Source of the DNA: Notospermus geniculatus
Taxonomy: Eukaryota; Nemertea; Pilidiophora; Heteronemertea; Lineidae
Direction of reading: 5' to 3'
Assembly: GCA_002633025.1 (NCBI GenBank)
Contig: NMRB01000879.1
Coordinates: 29,989-93,988, forward strand
DNA: 64,000 nucleotides
Of the stretch, positions 10,066-19,906 are shown piece after piece. The position numbers and the translations under genes are program-made. The number at the start of each line of letters is the position of its first letter. The first letter of the stretch is position 1. The notes under the pieces are model-generated. The model had not been told where the DNA came from and searched no databases. It saw nothing but the letters and a program-made list of their open reading frames with translations.

Positions 10066-10256
10066 ATTGTNACCTCAGGACCAGCACAGTGCAACAGTAA
10101 GGCCCGTTTTTGGGCCGCATTAACCACACCCTTAGCGTCCAAATAGAACTCGAAGCCACGCCGACATTTTGCCCAGCGTGGGCCCAAAGACGCTGACTGC
10201 CCCGACACATCGAAGCGCTCTACCGGCGCTACATCAACAGTTACCATCGCCGCCAT
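10066..10256 (-). pseudogene. Ty3/gypsy gag N-terminal fragment
   Basis: From ATG at 10254-10256 the minus strand encodes VERFDVSGQSASLGPRWAKC, FEFYLDAKGV and QKRALLLHCAGPE. This is the typical start of the gag used by many metazoan gypsy elements (GPRW..W...F, then KRALLLH.AG). The frame ends at the palindrome at 10065, so the rest of gag and pol are gone. A PBS-like site and an LTR end lie just upstream. Confidence 0.65.
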
Positions 10257-10287
10257 GTCACTGCTTGAACACGACCAAGTCCATTAA

Positions 10288-10297
10288 CTCGTCGCCA
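10288..10297 (-). promoter_or_regulatory. Primer-binding site of the gypsy 5' stub
   Basis: On the minus strand TGGCGACGAG begins one base after an LTR-like end TTATTACA. TGG at the LTR boundary is the usual tRNA primer pattern. The gag ATG follows about 30 bases later. Confidence 0.5.
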
Positions 10298-10298
10298 C

Positions 10299-10450
10299 TG
10301 TAATAACTGATCAGCTTTATTTTGTCACACGGCCTTACATACATTGGCATGCCGCCATTAGCATTTTCCCGGGCTGTCCCCATATACCAAAATAGAAACG
10401 AGGTCAATGGTCTCACTCCCCAGTTACCACATACATCACTCACTGGTCTC
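10299..10450 (-). mobile_element. LTR remnant of the gypsy 5' stub
   Basis: The minus-strand sequence holds AATAAA (a possible polyadenylation signal) about 15 bases before the LTR end at 10299. The outer boundary is not visible because no second LTR is present, so 10450 is arbitrary. Confidence 0.35.
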
Positions 10451-10696
10451 ATTCACCAATTACTACACAAACCACGTCGAAAACGCTGTGTTGATGATGT
10501 GACGTTGCGTCATTTGACGGCCAATATGGCGCATATTTTGTAGTAGATATTTGGAGCTGTGACGTCTCGTGGGAAACCTGTATTAGCGGTTTTCTCTGAT
10601 CCGTTCACGGGAAAAAAATGATAGAAAGAAACCCTGCGAAATCAATATGACCTCCATACTGCGATAGTGTGTGGAGATCATAATAAGTTTTCTCAC

Positions 10697-10870
10697 CAGA
10701 GCAAACACCTTTAACTGGGCAGTATCCTGACTATTAAGAGTCCGTCCTCCATTTCCAAAAAAAGGCGTGACCCTGATGGGACCTTTCGTGTTTTCTTTTG
10801 CTTTCGAAACGATTTGTACCATCACATCTGTAGCGGCCTTGGAGGAGATCAAATACTTCCATTCTCCGAC
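10697..10870 (-). CDS. CLCA-like exon (candidate)
   Basis: A 174-nt open exon, phase 0 to 0, lies between a strong acceptor (CCCATTTTTCTAG) and donor (CTG then GTGAGA). It encodes VGEWKYLISSKAATDVMVQI, then PIRVTPFFGNGG and AQLKVFALV. The order G.W....A....V.V...., P.RV, ...L.V.A.V resembles the beta-sandwich region after the VWA domain of calcium-activated chloride channel regulators (CLCA), which are secreted or membrane-anchored metalloproteases. The match is from pattern memory and one exon only. It could be another extracellular beta-sandwich protein, or chance. Confidence 0.35.
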
Positions 10871-11136
10871 CTAGAAAAATGGGATAAAAGAACGCTCAAT
10901 CATTGCCCATATCCCTTTCACCATCTTTATTTACAGGGCAGTTTGGCATTCGGTTCTTTTCACTCTCTCCCCCTGGTAGGCCTATATCATTTTTGGTTCT
11001 CCCAGTTGTGGAGGGCACGTGGCTCCCCTTCTGGTCTAGGCCTTGTCCCCCCCCCCTTTGTTCTATTCCTCCTCGCCCTATTCTTCTCATTGCTCAGTGA
11101 TTTGCATTATCCATTCTGGTTTTTTCCTTCTTGTAC

Positions 11137-11240
11137 AAATCTGGAAGTTGACTTCCTTTATATTCTCTTACTTTGTGTTGACTTTTGTGCGTCTTTTCGC
11201 TTTGTGCTTGTTATGTATTACACATGTCATATTTATTAAA
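11137..11240 (+). repeat. Dispersed repeat, CTGGAAGTTGACTTC type
   Basis: CTGGAAGTTGACTTCCTTT followed by a T-rich tract (TTTGTGTTGACTTTTGTGC) recurs at 57020-57075 and in part at 48553-48575. At those two sites a GAAGACCCC hairpin precedes it; here the hairpin is missing. It is probably the end of a dispersed retroelement. Confidence 0.45.
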
Positions 11241-11287
11241 CCCTTTTCTTTCAGCTAAATCAGTTTCTCCTTAATTACATCCAATGA

Positions 11288-13379
11288 CTGTTCAGGATAC
11301 GCTATGGGGGGCGTTGTGTCGCAGATGCAGAATGGTCTAGAAAAAGTGATCGCGTACGGGAGTAAAACACTCAACAAGGCAGAGAAAAACTATTGCGTCA
11401 CAAGACGGGAATTACTGGCGGTAGTGACGTTTGTCAAGAAGTTCCGACATTATCTATCGGGAAAAAGATTTACAATACGAACGGATCATAGCAGCCTCCA
11501 ATGGCTTATGAACTTTAAGGAGCCGGAAGGACAGTTGGCCAGGTGGATAGAGTACCTGAGTGCGTTCGATTTCGAGATTATACATAGGCCTGGAAAGGAC
11601 CATGGAGCGGCAGACGCACTCTCCAGGATACCGTGTAAATTTTGTGACAAGTGGGGATTGAAAACGGCTCATTGCGTAAATGTGGTGAACGAGAAGCAGA
11701 CTCTGGAGACAGCCGAGCGAAGTCCATTGAAAGATACCGCTACGCAAACCGAACATTCCGGCCCGTTAGAGGACGCGGCGCCTCCAAGAGTGAAATGGAT
11801 CCCGAAAAGCTGGTACGAGAAGAATAAACCAATCAGAAAACAACGTAAAGACAAACAACGTGCGCGAGCAATCATTATTGGAAACGACCCCGCATGGTCA
11901 GATACGGAAATTGCCCTTGCCCAACATCAAGACCCTGAGCTGAAATGGATCATTACTCTGAAAGAAACCGAATCAGAACGACCGTCGTGGGAAAGTGTGG
12001 CGCTGCAAGACGAAACTGACAAGCATTACTGGTCAATGTGGGACCAACTCGAATTCAGAAATAACGTACTCTGCCGGAGGTACGAGTCAGAAGACGGGAG
12101 AACGGTGTCCTTTAAGACAATACTGCCACGGAAATTCCATGAAGAAGCTTTCAACCAGTTACACAGCGTGCGAACGGCTGCCCACCTCGGGTCTTTGAAA
12201 ACTTACGACAAAATGCGACGTCGATTCTACTACAAGAACCTCAAACGGATTGTGTACGAGATGTGCGAAAGATGTGATAAATGTGCGTCGCGCAAGTCCC
12301 CGCCTCATCGTCAGAGAAGCCCCTTGCAAACCTATCTCGTCGGATTACCTTTAGAAAGAGTATCGGCCGATATTCTTGGTCCTCTACCCATCACGGCTAG
12401 ACGGAACAAATACATACTGCTGGTCGGGGATCAGTTCACGAAATGGATTGAAGCCTACCCCTTGCCGAATCAAGAGGCTATAACAATTGCAAAGAAAATA
12501 GTGTCCGAATTCGTGTGCCGATACGGAGCTTTTCGTCAATTTCACACTGACAAGGGATCAAATTTCGAATCGAAGATAGTGAAGGAAGTTTGTGAGATTC
12601 TTGGAATTCAAAAAACGAGCACGACCCCATACCATCCTCAATCCGATGGGATGATTGAGAGGCAAAACCGGACCCTATTAGCATCATTGGCGATGATGGT
12701 AAAAAGAAACCAAAAAGATTGGGATGAGCAGTTGCCTTTCGCCATGCTAGCCTACCGGACGGCGGTACACGAGACCACGAAACAAACCCCTTACTTCATG
12801 TGTTTCGGGCATGAAGTAAACTTACCTATTGACGTCATGTTCGGATCGCCCAATACGGCCGAGATCGATAACCCGGACATTGAACCTGAGAACAACGCAT
12901 CAGAATATGCCGCAGATTTACGACAGAAATTCGAAGATGCATTTCATAGGGCACGAGAGAATATACGAGGACAACATAAGCGGCAGAAGAGGTCATACGA
13001 CCAGCGAGCACATGGCGGATCTCTCAACGTAGGAGACTTTGTGTGGTTATATAATCCCCGGAGAAAAAAAGGCATCACGACAAAACTTGCTTGTAATTGG
13101 ACTGGGCCCTTCATGATCGTGAAGCGGCTTTCTGACACTGTATATCGTATCCAGAAAAATAAAGTATCAAAACCAAAAGTTGTGCACTACGATAGACTTA
13201 AGTTGTATCGCGGGACGAACGTGAAATCGTGGGAAATCGCAACCATGATTCCAGAGATGATCGACGTGATTTCGGAGAACGAAAATGATAGTGACGATCA
13301 GAACGCTGAGCTGGGGTCCACACCGAAGGAAAGACCGAGACGCGAGACGAAGCGACCGCAGAGACTTATCGAAACATAA
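11288..13379 (+). CDS. pol: Ty3/gypsy pol, RNaseH and integrase part (5'-truncated)
   Basis: An open frame of 691 codons from ATG 11304, with homology starting at about 11288 where unrelated DNA ends. The RNase H C-terminal part shows TRRELLAVV, TDHSSLQWL and ADALSR. Integrase follows: a zinc-binding HHCC segment (H in HSVRTAAH, Cys in MCERCDKC), then the catalytic triad Asp in ADILGP (about residue 355), Asp in FHTDKG (about 415) and Glu in GMIERQN (about 451), a D-x35-E spacing. A basic C-terminal region follows (LNVGDFVWLYNPRRKKG). It ends with TAA, then a T-rich acceptor and the third ORF. No stop or frameshift is visible. The reverse transcriptase and everything upstream are missing, so the copy cannot act alone. 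Confidence 0.9.
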
Positions 13380-13424
13380 GACAAAGTTAATGAGTTACGA
13401 TGTTGTCGATATAACTTTAAACGT

Positions 13425-13442
13425 TCTTTGTTTTTTTTAAGG
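13425..13442 (+). promoter_or_regulatory. Probable 3' splice site for the third ORF, copy 1
   Basis: TTCTTTGTTTTTTTTAAGG puts a pyrimidine tract and AG directly before GATGCC, the third ORF start. The same feature is kept in copy 2 (23410-23427), with a T-run one base shorter. A spliced subgenomic RNA is inferred. Confidence 0.45.
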
Positions 13443-14705
13443 ATGCCGTTCGCCCGACGTCAGTTGATCAATTGCCCGAAGTGCCCCCAGAAATTTAAAA
13501 ACAAAGATTCGCTCCGAGTACACAAGAGCCGGTGTAGAGGAAATACCAGAGAAGAGCTGTGCCCTTATCGCTGTGGAAAAACGTTCTCCAATACCAAGCT
13601 GGCCTTGCATCACGCGATGAGCGAATGTAGAATCGTAAGTTTGCCGAAAGATAAAACGTTGAAGATAAAGAAGAAAGAGAATAGTACAGCAGAAATGTCG
13701 ATAACGCAAAGAAATTTACTCAAAGACGTTTTTGGTGACGATGTTTTCTCCGATGAGGACACCGTTACCCCTACCAGAGACGAGCCAGGAGATAACTTTA
13801 GTTATTTAAATAAAATATCAGACATTAGTGAGGATGAGGATTCCCTGGATTCATTCCGTATGCCAAAATTCAGCAATGGTGAAGAAGTGGCTGCGATCTT
13901 GGCGAAAAACGATTACGGACTAGGGATATACGAGCCAGAAGATACGCAAACGATAAAGAGTGACACGAAAATGGAAGTGACGATGAAAGATAGTAAGGAT
14001 GCGAAAGGAACAGTGAAGAACAATGAGAGTGTCGAAACGGCAATGAAGAATGATGTAAATGTAGAAATGGTGGTAGAGGAAGAAAAGAGTGCAGAAATAA
14101 GAGTGAAGGACAATAAGAGTGCAGAAATAAGAGTGAAGGACAGTAAGAGTGCAGAAATAAGAGTGAAGGACAATAAGAGTGCAGAAATAAGAGTGAAGGA
14201 CAATAAGAGTGCAGAAATAAGAGTGAAGGACAATAAGAGTGCTGATATGAGAGAGAAGAACAAGAATGAAGAAATGAATGTAGGAAATGAGAACGGGAAG
14301 GTGGAAGAAGGTGATGAAGAGGAAGAAATGAAGACGGAAGAAAGTGGTATGGATAAGAAGCACGAGTGCGGGAGTGAGAGGAAACTAGCTAAATGTATAG
14401 AATTGAAGAAGGTGAAGTTTGCGGACACATGTTCAGTAAAGGCCATTGGTTCGGAGGAATACGTGCCTTTCAAACTGATTCCCCTTGATAATGCGACGGC
14501 AAAACCTGTAGACCCACGTCTCGCAAGGAGAAACTGCCGCGGCTCAATTTACGTCACGGAGCCTAAGGAGCCACCCACGCAGTCCCTGGACGAAATGATT
14601 CCGTGGGAATTCGTCAAAGTTGATTCCACTGTCAAGCCGAATGGAACGATAGTGACGGTGACAAGAACGTGGAGATACGGTCGCGGCCGATCAGGATGCG
14701 AGTAA
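13443..14705 (+). CDS. Third ORF of the gypsy family: zinc-finger acidic protein, copy 1
   Basis: The likely start is MPFARRQL at 13443; five upstream codons are open only because of a longer T-run. Residues 10-50 hold two C2HC-type fingers: CPKC-x12-H-x3-C, and CPYRC with HHAMSEC. A long acidic and charged middle part follows, with five 30-bp units encoding KSAEIRVKDN/S and one diverged unit. The conserved end includes VKFADTCSV, YVPFKLIPLDNA, DPRLARRNCRGS and GTIVTVTRTWRYG. It has no signal peptide or transmembrane helix, so it is not an ordinary envelope protein. It is preceded by a strong splice-acceptor-like tract. A diverged homologue lies at 47278-47959 (minus). The role is unknown; nucleic-acid binding by the fingers is inferred. 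Confidence 0.8.
   Translation: MPFARRQLINCPKCPQKFKNKDSLRVHKSRCRGNTREELCPYRCGKTFSNTKLALHHAMSECRIVSLPKDKTLKIKKKENSTAEMSITQRNLLKDVFGDDVFSDEDTVTPTRDEPGDNFSYLNKISDISEDEDSLDSFRMPKFSNGEEVAAILAKNDYGLGIYEPEDTQTIKSDTKMEVTMKDSKDAKGTVKNNESVETAMKNDVNVEMVVEEEKSAEIRVKDNKSAEIRVKDSKSAEIRVKDNKSAEIRVKDNKSAEIRVKDNKSADMREKNKNEEMNVGNENGKVEEGDEEEEMKTEESGMDKKHECGSERKLAKCIELKKVKFADTCSVKAIGSEEYVPFKLIPLDNATAKPVDPRLARRNCRGSIYVTEPKEPPTQSLDEMIPWEFVKVDSTVKPNGTIVTVTRTWRYGRGRSGCE
14085..14264 (+). repeat. 30-bp coding tandem repeat in the third ORF, copy 1
   Basis: Five near-identical 30-bp units plus one diverged unit, each coding KSAEIRVKD(N/S). Copy 2 has three plus one at 24070-24189, so unit number changed after the copies split. 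Confidence 0.9.
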
Positions 14706-16959
14706 GGGAAGAGGAACGATTTAGAGTAGTCGGAGTTACGTGCTATGGGAAGTTCGGGAAAATGTGATTGTCGATTGCAGTGAAAGTTGTTAATATAAAA
14801 AAAAAAAAAAATTTGGAGTTAAATTCTATAAAATGTTGAAACGTTCTGACGTTAGTGTTAAAGTTTCAGTGCTCTTCTAATTCAGTTCGTGAATTGGATT
14901 ATCTCTCAGATTTGCGGTTCGTTAGAGCGATGGTAAAAGTGTTGTTGATCGCGGTGACGTTTTAATGAAATGGGTTATCTTCTTGATATGGAGTCGTTTC
15001 AATGTGTGAACGTTTTATGTTTTTAACGGTTGTGATTGTGACGGAACGAATTCGAAATAATGGAAACGCGGAACGATATCCGGCCGTGCATATCAGTGTT
15101 CGAGCATTTGTAATATAAAATAGTTTAACCTGTTCAGGAGTTTCTTAAACGTGGCCGTGATTCTTCATACAACGAAAGTGACGGTACAGCATACGGCTGT
15201 ACAAACCTACCAAGATTGTCGTGTGTTCACCCGATAATCGTATTCAGCATTTGATGTCAAATCAATTAAGAGCGGAAAAGGACGATGGAGCACTGCCCGA
15301 CCCGCGAAGAGGGTGATAGTGAAGCGCCACCTACCTGTGATCTTCCTAAACTTTCAGCAATACTGAGTAACTGGCCTGCGGGCAAAATAATTTCAAATTC
15401 GAACGTGACGTTGAATTTTGGTCGGGGGCTTTGTAGAGATTTTGCCCTTTTTCAAGTGTGGGGAACCCCCCCCCCCTTTTTATCCTCTTAAGCCCATGCC
15501 ACAGACTCCTTCCTGAAATAGATTCCTTGATTTAGACTTACCTCTCTCTTGCTTGACTTGCCATAGATTTACCATTCACTGATCTGAGAACTACATTAAA
15601 TCAATTACCTTCATTGCTGCCATCATAACCATCCATCAGATTCAGGTAAATAGGACTCTTAACAGTATCATCATTCACAGTGAAACTCATTTAAATTACC
15701 TCCGTAAATGCTATGAATAGAATATCTTTGTTCATACCGTTGTCATTGACGGCCCGCCTCCGTGTGTACTGCGAAGCCTTGTACAATGCATTTATACATG
15801 CGATATCGTTTGTTTACGTTATGACGCCACTGTGTGTGCGTCATGTATTGTAATGTGTTGCTATGTGTCACGTACATCGATTCCCGTTCCGATTCAGAGT
15901 CCCGCCCAACTTTTCAAAAATTTAGTACTCATAAACCGCACATACGAATTTTATAAGACTTTGACATCAAGTCCATTGATATTTAGAGTTATTAAGAAAA
16001 TTTGGTTTATCACCCGACTATGCAGAGATCATGGTTTTTGAAGCGAGTTTTGACACATGTTTTCGTCCGACAGCCCGCCCGGCGGCCGCGATCTACGATT
16101 TGTGTCAGGTCCTACCTTCGTGGTTCCGGCGCTGGTTACAAAACTATGATACATAGAATATCCTTTAAACTCACCCTTAAGAATGTTTGTAGATCAAACT
16201 TTCATTTACCATTGAATCTGTAAAGCGACTCTAACTTGCCTTTGTGTAATTTGCCATTGTTTTCGGCTTTCTCGCCGCGGCCTAGCCGCCTCGTGTCTTT
16301 GCGTCGCGTGACGCACCTCGACTTGAGATAGCACGTGGTTACCGTATGGTGTTTAAAATTGGTTTGTTCAGTAGGTTTTTGTCATACATTTCCCACTAAA
16401 CTTCAGCATATAACAGAAGATTATCTTACCTCGTATTTCCATGTGCGATTTGTCTCGACTCCGTATATTTGTAGGTGAAATCAGTGTTAGAAGTCGGAAT
16501 TCGGGTCCCGGTTTCGTGAAAATTTTCGTCGAGTAAGAATTTCAACCAATCGGAGCCTTGGTTTGTTCAGTTACGGCGCTGCTGATTGGTCGGCGGTTTG
16601 CCGGTTTAGGTATAAATAGCGCCATGGGAGCGTTAATTATCCATCATTTGATCTTATGACATCATAAGGTACTGGTCTCAATAGATGGACCGTGGCCCCG
16701 GCCTAAGGTGTTTAGTGTGTGTGACCTAGTTGATAGTGCATAGGTGGAGTATGAGTATGGTGATCCATCTGGGATACGTTACTAAATATAATTGAATCAT
16801 CCGTCCACGTACATGTACATGTGATTGTATTGTTTATATTACTTGAATTATTAAAAGTTCAAAATTATGTTATACATTGTTTCCGTGTCTATCGTATAGC
16901 CTACGAACCCTACTTTTGTGTAGCTTTGCCCGAATGCGCAGTCATTCAAAAACGCTACA
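14706..16959 (+). mobile_element. 3' untranslated region and LTR of the gypsy family, copy 1
   Basis: This segment recurs at 24631-26801 with small indels. Its right end CTACA is followed by two bases and the primer-binding site, which fixes the LTR 3' border at 16959. The left border is not certain. One candidate is 15285, just after the purine tract GAGCGGAAAAGGACGA and beginning TGGAGC. The LTR contains a TATA box, an ATTGGT/CCAAT pair nearby and ATTAAA at about 16849. No target duplication can be read because internal sequence lies on both sides. Confidence 0.7.
16611..16618 (+). promoter_or_regulatory. TATA box in LTR copy 1
   Basis: TATAAATA follows GGTCGGCGGTTTGCCGG and is kept in copy 2 (26464-26471). 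Transcription would start about 30 bases downstream, giving an R-U5 of about 310 bases before the LTR end. Confidence 0.6.
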
Positions 16960-16961
16960 AT

Positions 16962-16980
16962 TGGTGTCAGAAGTGGGATT
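16962..16980 (+). promoter_or_regulatory. Primer-binding site, tRNA-Leu type
   Basis: TGGTGTCAGAAGTGGGATT is complementary to the 3' end of metazoan tRNA-Leu (…CCCACTCCTGACACCA) with one mismatch. It starts two bases after the LTR end. In copy 2 the site is deleted after TGGT. Confidence 0.75.
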
Positions 16981-17033
16981 CTGAGGTACGATACAGGATA
17001 CAATTTAACAAGTCTAGAAAATATAAAATAAGA

Positions 17034-17114
17034 ATGGCAAAACCGGCACCGCTCGAGCAAATAGTTAGACCCGCAAGTGAAGAACCTCTGATTCACGAGG
17101 ACGAGGACGAATGA
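17034..17114 (+). CDS. Leader ORF 1 (26 aa) of the gypsy family
   Basis: A short acidic peptide (MAKPAPLEQIVRPASEEP, ending EDEDE), 26 codons. It is conserved without change of length in copy 2 (26850-26930). Its TGA overlaps the ATG of leader ORF 2 as ATGA (17111-17114), the arrangement used for termination-reinitiation. No known family. Confidence 0.45.
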   Translation: MAKPAPLEQIVRPASEEPLIHEDEDE

Positions 17115-17329
17115 ACGAAACTGGAAATCAGTCGCAATCGGTAGGCCTATCCTACATAGATGATCTAATCATTGTTTCATATACGAACAACGACGGATCT
17201 CATAACGGTGAAAACGAAACGTCTAACGTAGTGGATATTTTGCACGAAATTACGATATCTATATCCGATAACAAGTCATCGGCCACACCCGATTATAACG
17301 TTGAGTTGCTAAAGAACGGTGGCCTTTAA
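17111..17329 (+). CDS. Leader ORF 2 (72 aa) of the gypsy family
   Basis: 72 codons with YIDDLIIVSYTNND, hydrophilic and Asn/Ser-rich. The length is conserved in copy 2 (26927-27145) with about six replacements. It lies 51 bases before the gag ATG. It may be a short protein or a control on gag translation. It is not similar to anything I recognise; the YIDD is not placed in any reverse transcriptase context. Confidence 0.4.
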   Translation: MNETGNQSQSVGLSYIDDLIIVSYTNNDGSHNGENETSNVVDILHEITISISDNKSSATPDYNVELLKNGGL

Positions 17330-17380
17330 TACATAGATCTAAGTCAGAAACAGTAAGGATTAGCTTCAAAAAGAAGAAAA

Positions 17381-18351
17381 ATGGCTGAAGAATCACCAAC
17401 GCGAGACGGGGATCAAAGTGCTGATGAAGAGATTGTGTTTAATCACCATGGGCAGATCGAAGATGAAGATGATACGCCCAGGCGACCCTTCGATAGAGGA
17501 GATGGTGCGACCAGAGGCGGCGGTAAGTGGGACAAACCCGTAAAAGTAGACAGTTTTTCGGGAGAACAACTGCAATCATGGACGGTGTGGAGGAGAATGT
17601 TCACGAGCGCATTGCCCGAATGAATGGATGGGAAAACGATATGGCCAACAGACTGTTCGGTTTATTGAGAGGACCGGCTCTTGAAGTGGCATGCGGTCTA
17701 CCAGATGGAGATCTGGAATGTTACGCATCATTGGTCAACGTCTTAGATGGACAATTCGGTCCAGGGAAACAGGCGGAACTACATCTCGCAGAACTGAGAA
17801 ATAAGGTCAAAAAGTCTGATGAGAGCTACCGCGAATTAGGACGTAGCGTGACGAAGTTATGCTCGCTGGCCTACCCAGAAAGTTCCTATGAAGAAAGACA
17901 GCGTCATGCGAAAATTTACTTTATTGAAGCTATCCCAGAATCCGAGCTGAGAGTAATGATTAGTACGGCCCGTCCTACCAATATAGATGAGGCAATCTGT
18001 CTGGCGGAAGAGTTTGATGGGATACGTAAGCTGGAAAAGCAGAGAAACCACCGATCGGGTACCACGAAAGGAAATGTCCGGAATGTGAATGCTGAAAATG
18101 TCGAAAACGGACCTGATCAGAATAAACGTATCGAGCAGTTAGAAAATTTGCTTGAAGCATTATGGCACGGACCTCCGCCGCACCATAATAGACGTCCCAG
18201 AGACGAGAGAAACCAAAGAGTACGATGCTGGTCTTGTAATCAGGAAGGTCACATGGCACGACATTGCCCCAGACGCGAAAGGATGAACGCCGGAGAAAAA
18301 AACGAGCCCAGGCCGGGGCCACGGGACATGCGTCGGTCAGAAAAGATGTAG
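17381..18351 (+). pseudogene. gag: Ty3/gypsy gag, frameshifted near 17605
   Basis: The start MAEESPTRDGDQ at 17381 opens an acidic N-terminus up to LQSWTVWRRMF. At about 17605 the frame shifts: this frame stops at 17621-17623, while the continuing gag frame (ARMNGWENDMANRLFGLLRG) is open to TAG at 18349-18351. The capsid-like helical part is followed by a CCHC knuckle, CWSCNQEGHMARHC (about 18227-18268), typical of nucleocapsid. The gag end overlaps the pro-pol frame by 88 bases, with a slippery heptamer at 18297. The frameshift looks like a small deletion, since the frame on both sides is otherwise clean. Confidence 0.75.
18297..18303 (+). promoter_or_regulatory. -1 ribosomal frameshift heptamer A AAA AAC
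   Basis: In the gag frame the codons read GAA AAA AAC, giving the canonical X XXY YYZ heptamer A AAA AAC. The pro-pol frame is exactly -1 and has no stop between here and the protease. GC-rich complementary words (CCAGGCCGGGGCC, GGCCCC-type) follow within 30 bases and could form the stimulating structure. That folding is inferred. Confidence 0.7.
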
Positions 18352-19905
18352 AAAAGAAGTCCCAAACCAAGAGGGGTAAACAGCCAGGGCCGGTTAAGGA
18401 AAAGATAACAACAAAGAAAGAGAACCAACCTGATGAAGGAGGCAGCACATCGCAGGCGACAGAGGATGGTAAGAGGACAATAAGACGAATCGGACCGAAG
18501 ACGAGTAATGCATTGTTCGTCCAAGGAAAAATTGGAAATACGAAGATCAACTTCCTTATTGATACGGGATCCGTAGTCACGATACTTAGCTACGATAAAT
18601 ACATGGAAATAGATCAAAGTTTCAAGCCGGCACTTCAGCCTACCAAGTTGGAGTTGCTTGGAGCGGACGATTCTCAGCTGAAGGTCTACGGACAGTTCGA
18701 TGGAGATCTGGGAATACTATCGAATAGTAAAACAACGTTCACGGTTATCGTCGCAGAAATATCGGGTGATGGTTTGCTCGGGATGGATTTCATGAATCAC
18801 TTTGGTTGCGAAATCTACCCACTGTCTATGTCGTTGGTTTGTCAAGATGAGCAGATTCAGTGTTCCGATTCTGAAATCGGGAACGACCGTAACGTTGCAT
18901 TATGCCATCGGCTTGTCGTGTCAAAAGCCACATTAATACCGCCTCATTCTAAGTCCGTGCTGTTCGTGAAGCAGCGAAAGCGAAAAGGTTATTTAGGCAA
19001 GTGGGCCCTGGCTGGTCCAACCAAGTCGTATCAGGACGATGAGTTGTTTCGTGATGGATGTATCATCGGTCGGTCATTGGTAGATGCGGAGAAAGAGGTG
19101 ATCCCATTGCCAGTTATCAACGTGTCGGAGGAGCCGATACTGGTGCCTGCGGACAGAGTCGTCGGAATCGCGCACCCTGTTCAGTCGATGAGTGGAGTTG
19201 AAGGAGAAAATGTATCCGCTTCTGAGTCCAATCTCAGTGGGGCGGATGAGATGATTCGTCGTGAATCGTCTGAGGCTTCATTAAAGCCTGATTTTGTCAG
19301 GTCTACACCCGGACCTGGCATGTCTGAGATTTCAAACGGAAATCTCGAGGTGTTGGAAGTACCTGTGACGTCGGAGTCAGCAGCTTCCTGGTTACCTAGG
19401 TGTCAATCAAGTAGGCCTAAATCCGGAAAAGAAGAGCCGGATCGAAATGATGGGAAGGAACGTGAGCTCACTGTACATATGTTGCCCAATCATTGTGTTG
19501 TGAATAAGTCAACGAATCATTATGAATCGTTTCCGGGTGAAGATCGTTCGCCCAGAACCCCGTCCATTTCGTTAAACGAAGGTGGATGTACTACGAATCA
19601 GAATCGCTCTTTGGGAACGGGAAATGACCATCAGATGGAAGAACAAGGGACGGACCTAGACGACGTCGAAGATGGTGACACGTGGAGCGAAGATGTGAAG
19701 TTGATGATCGAACGAAGTGTTAAGCACTTGGATGAAAACCAGTCCGTCAAGGTCAAAGAATTAATACACAAGTATGAATCGTTATTCTCCAGAAATAGTA
19801 AAGATATCGGGAGAGCCGTTGGAATCAAACATTTCATTGACACTGGTGGTTCGCCACCGTTGAGCCAGCAGATGAGAAGGTTACCGATTCATCAGCAAGA
19901 AGAAA
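18304..19905 (+). pseudogene. pol: Ty3/gypsy protease and linker to RT
   Basis: Read in the -1 frame from gag. The aspartic protease active site is LIDTGSVVTIL (about 18555-18590), with a flap-like segment and GDGLLGMDFM, the family's hydrophobic-hydrophobic-Gly motif. A long, poorly conserved Ser/Glu-rich linker leads to VKHLDENQSVKVKELIHKYE and KHFIDTGGSPPLSQQMRRLP, the usual RT entry segment. The frame is lost at about 19905 (ends RPIGR then TGA); the RT reads on in the next frame. Confidence 0.8.
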
Positions 19906-19906
19906 G

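Noticed and set aside
13913-14473. Minus-strand Leu/Ser/Phe-rich frames of 186 and 147 codons over the third ORF (also 23898-24398)
   Set aside because: They are shadows of the acidic repeat on the plus strand; the apparent hydrophobic repeats are the complement of the Lys/Glu codons.
17111-17329. YIDD in leader ORF 2 as a reverse transcriptase box
   Set aside because: No other RT motif is near it, and the real RT with YLDD is at 19.9-21.3 kb.
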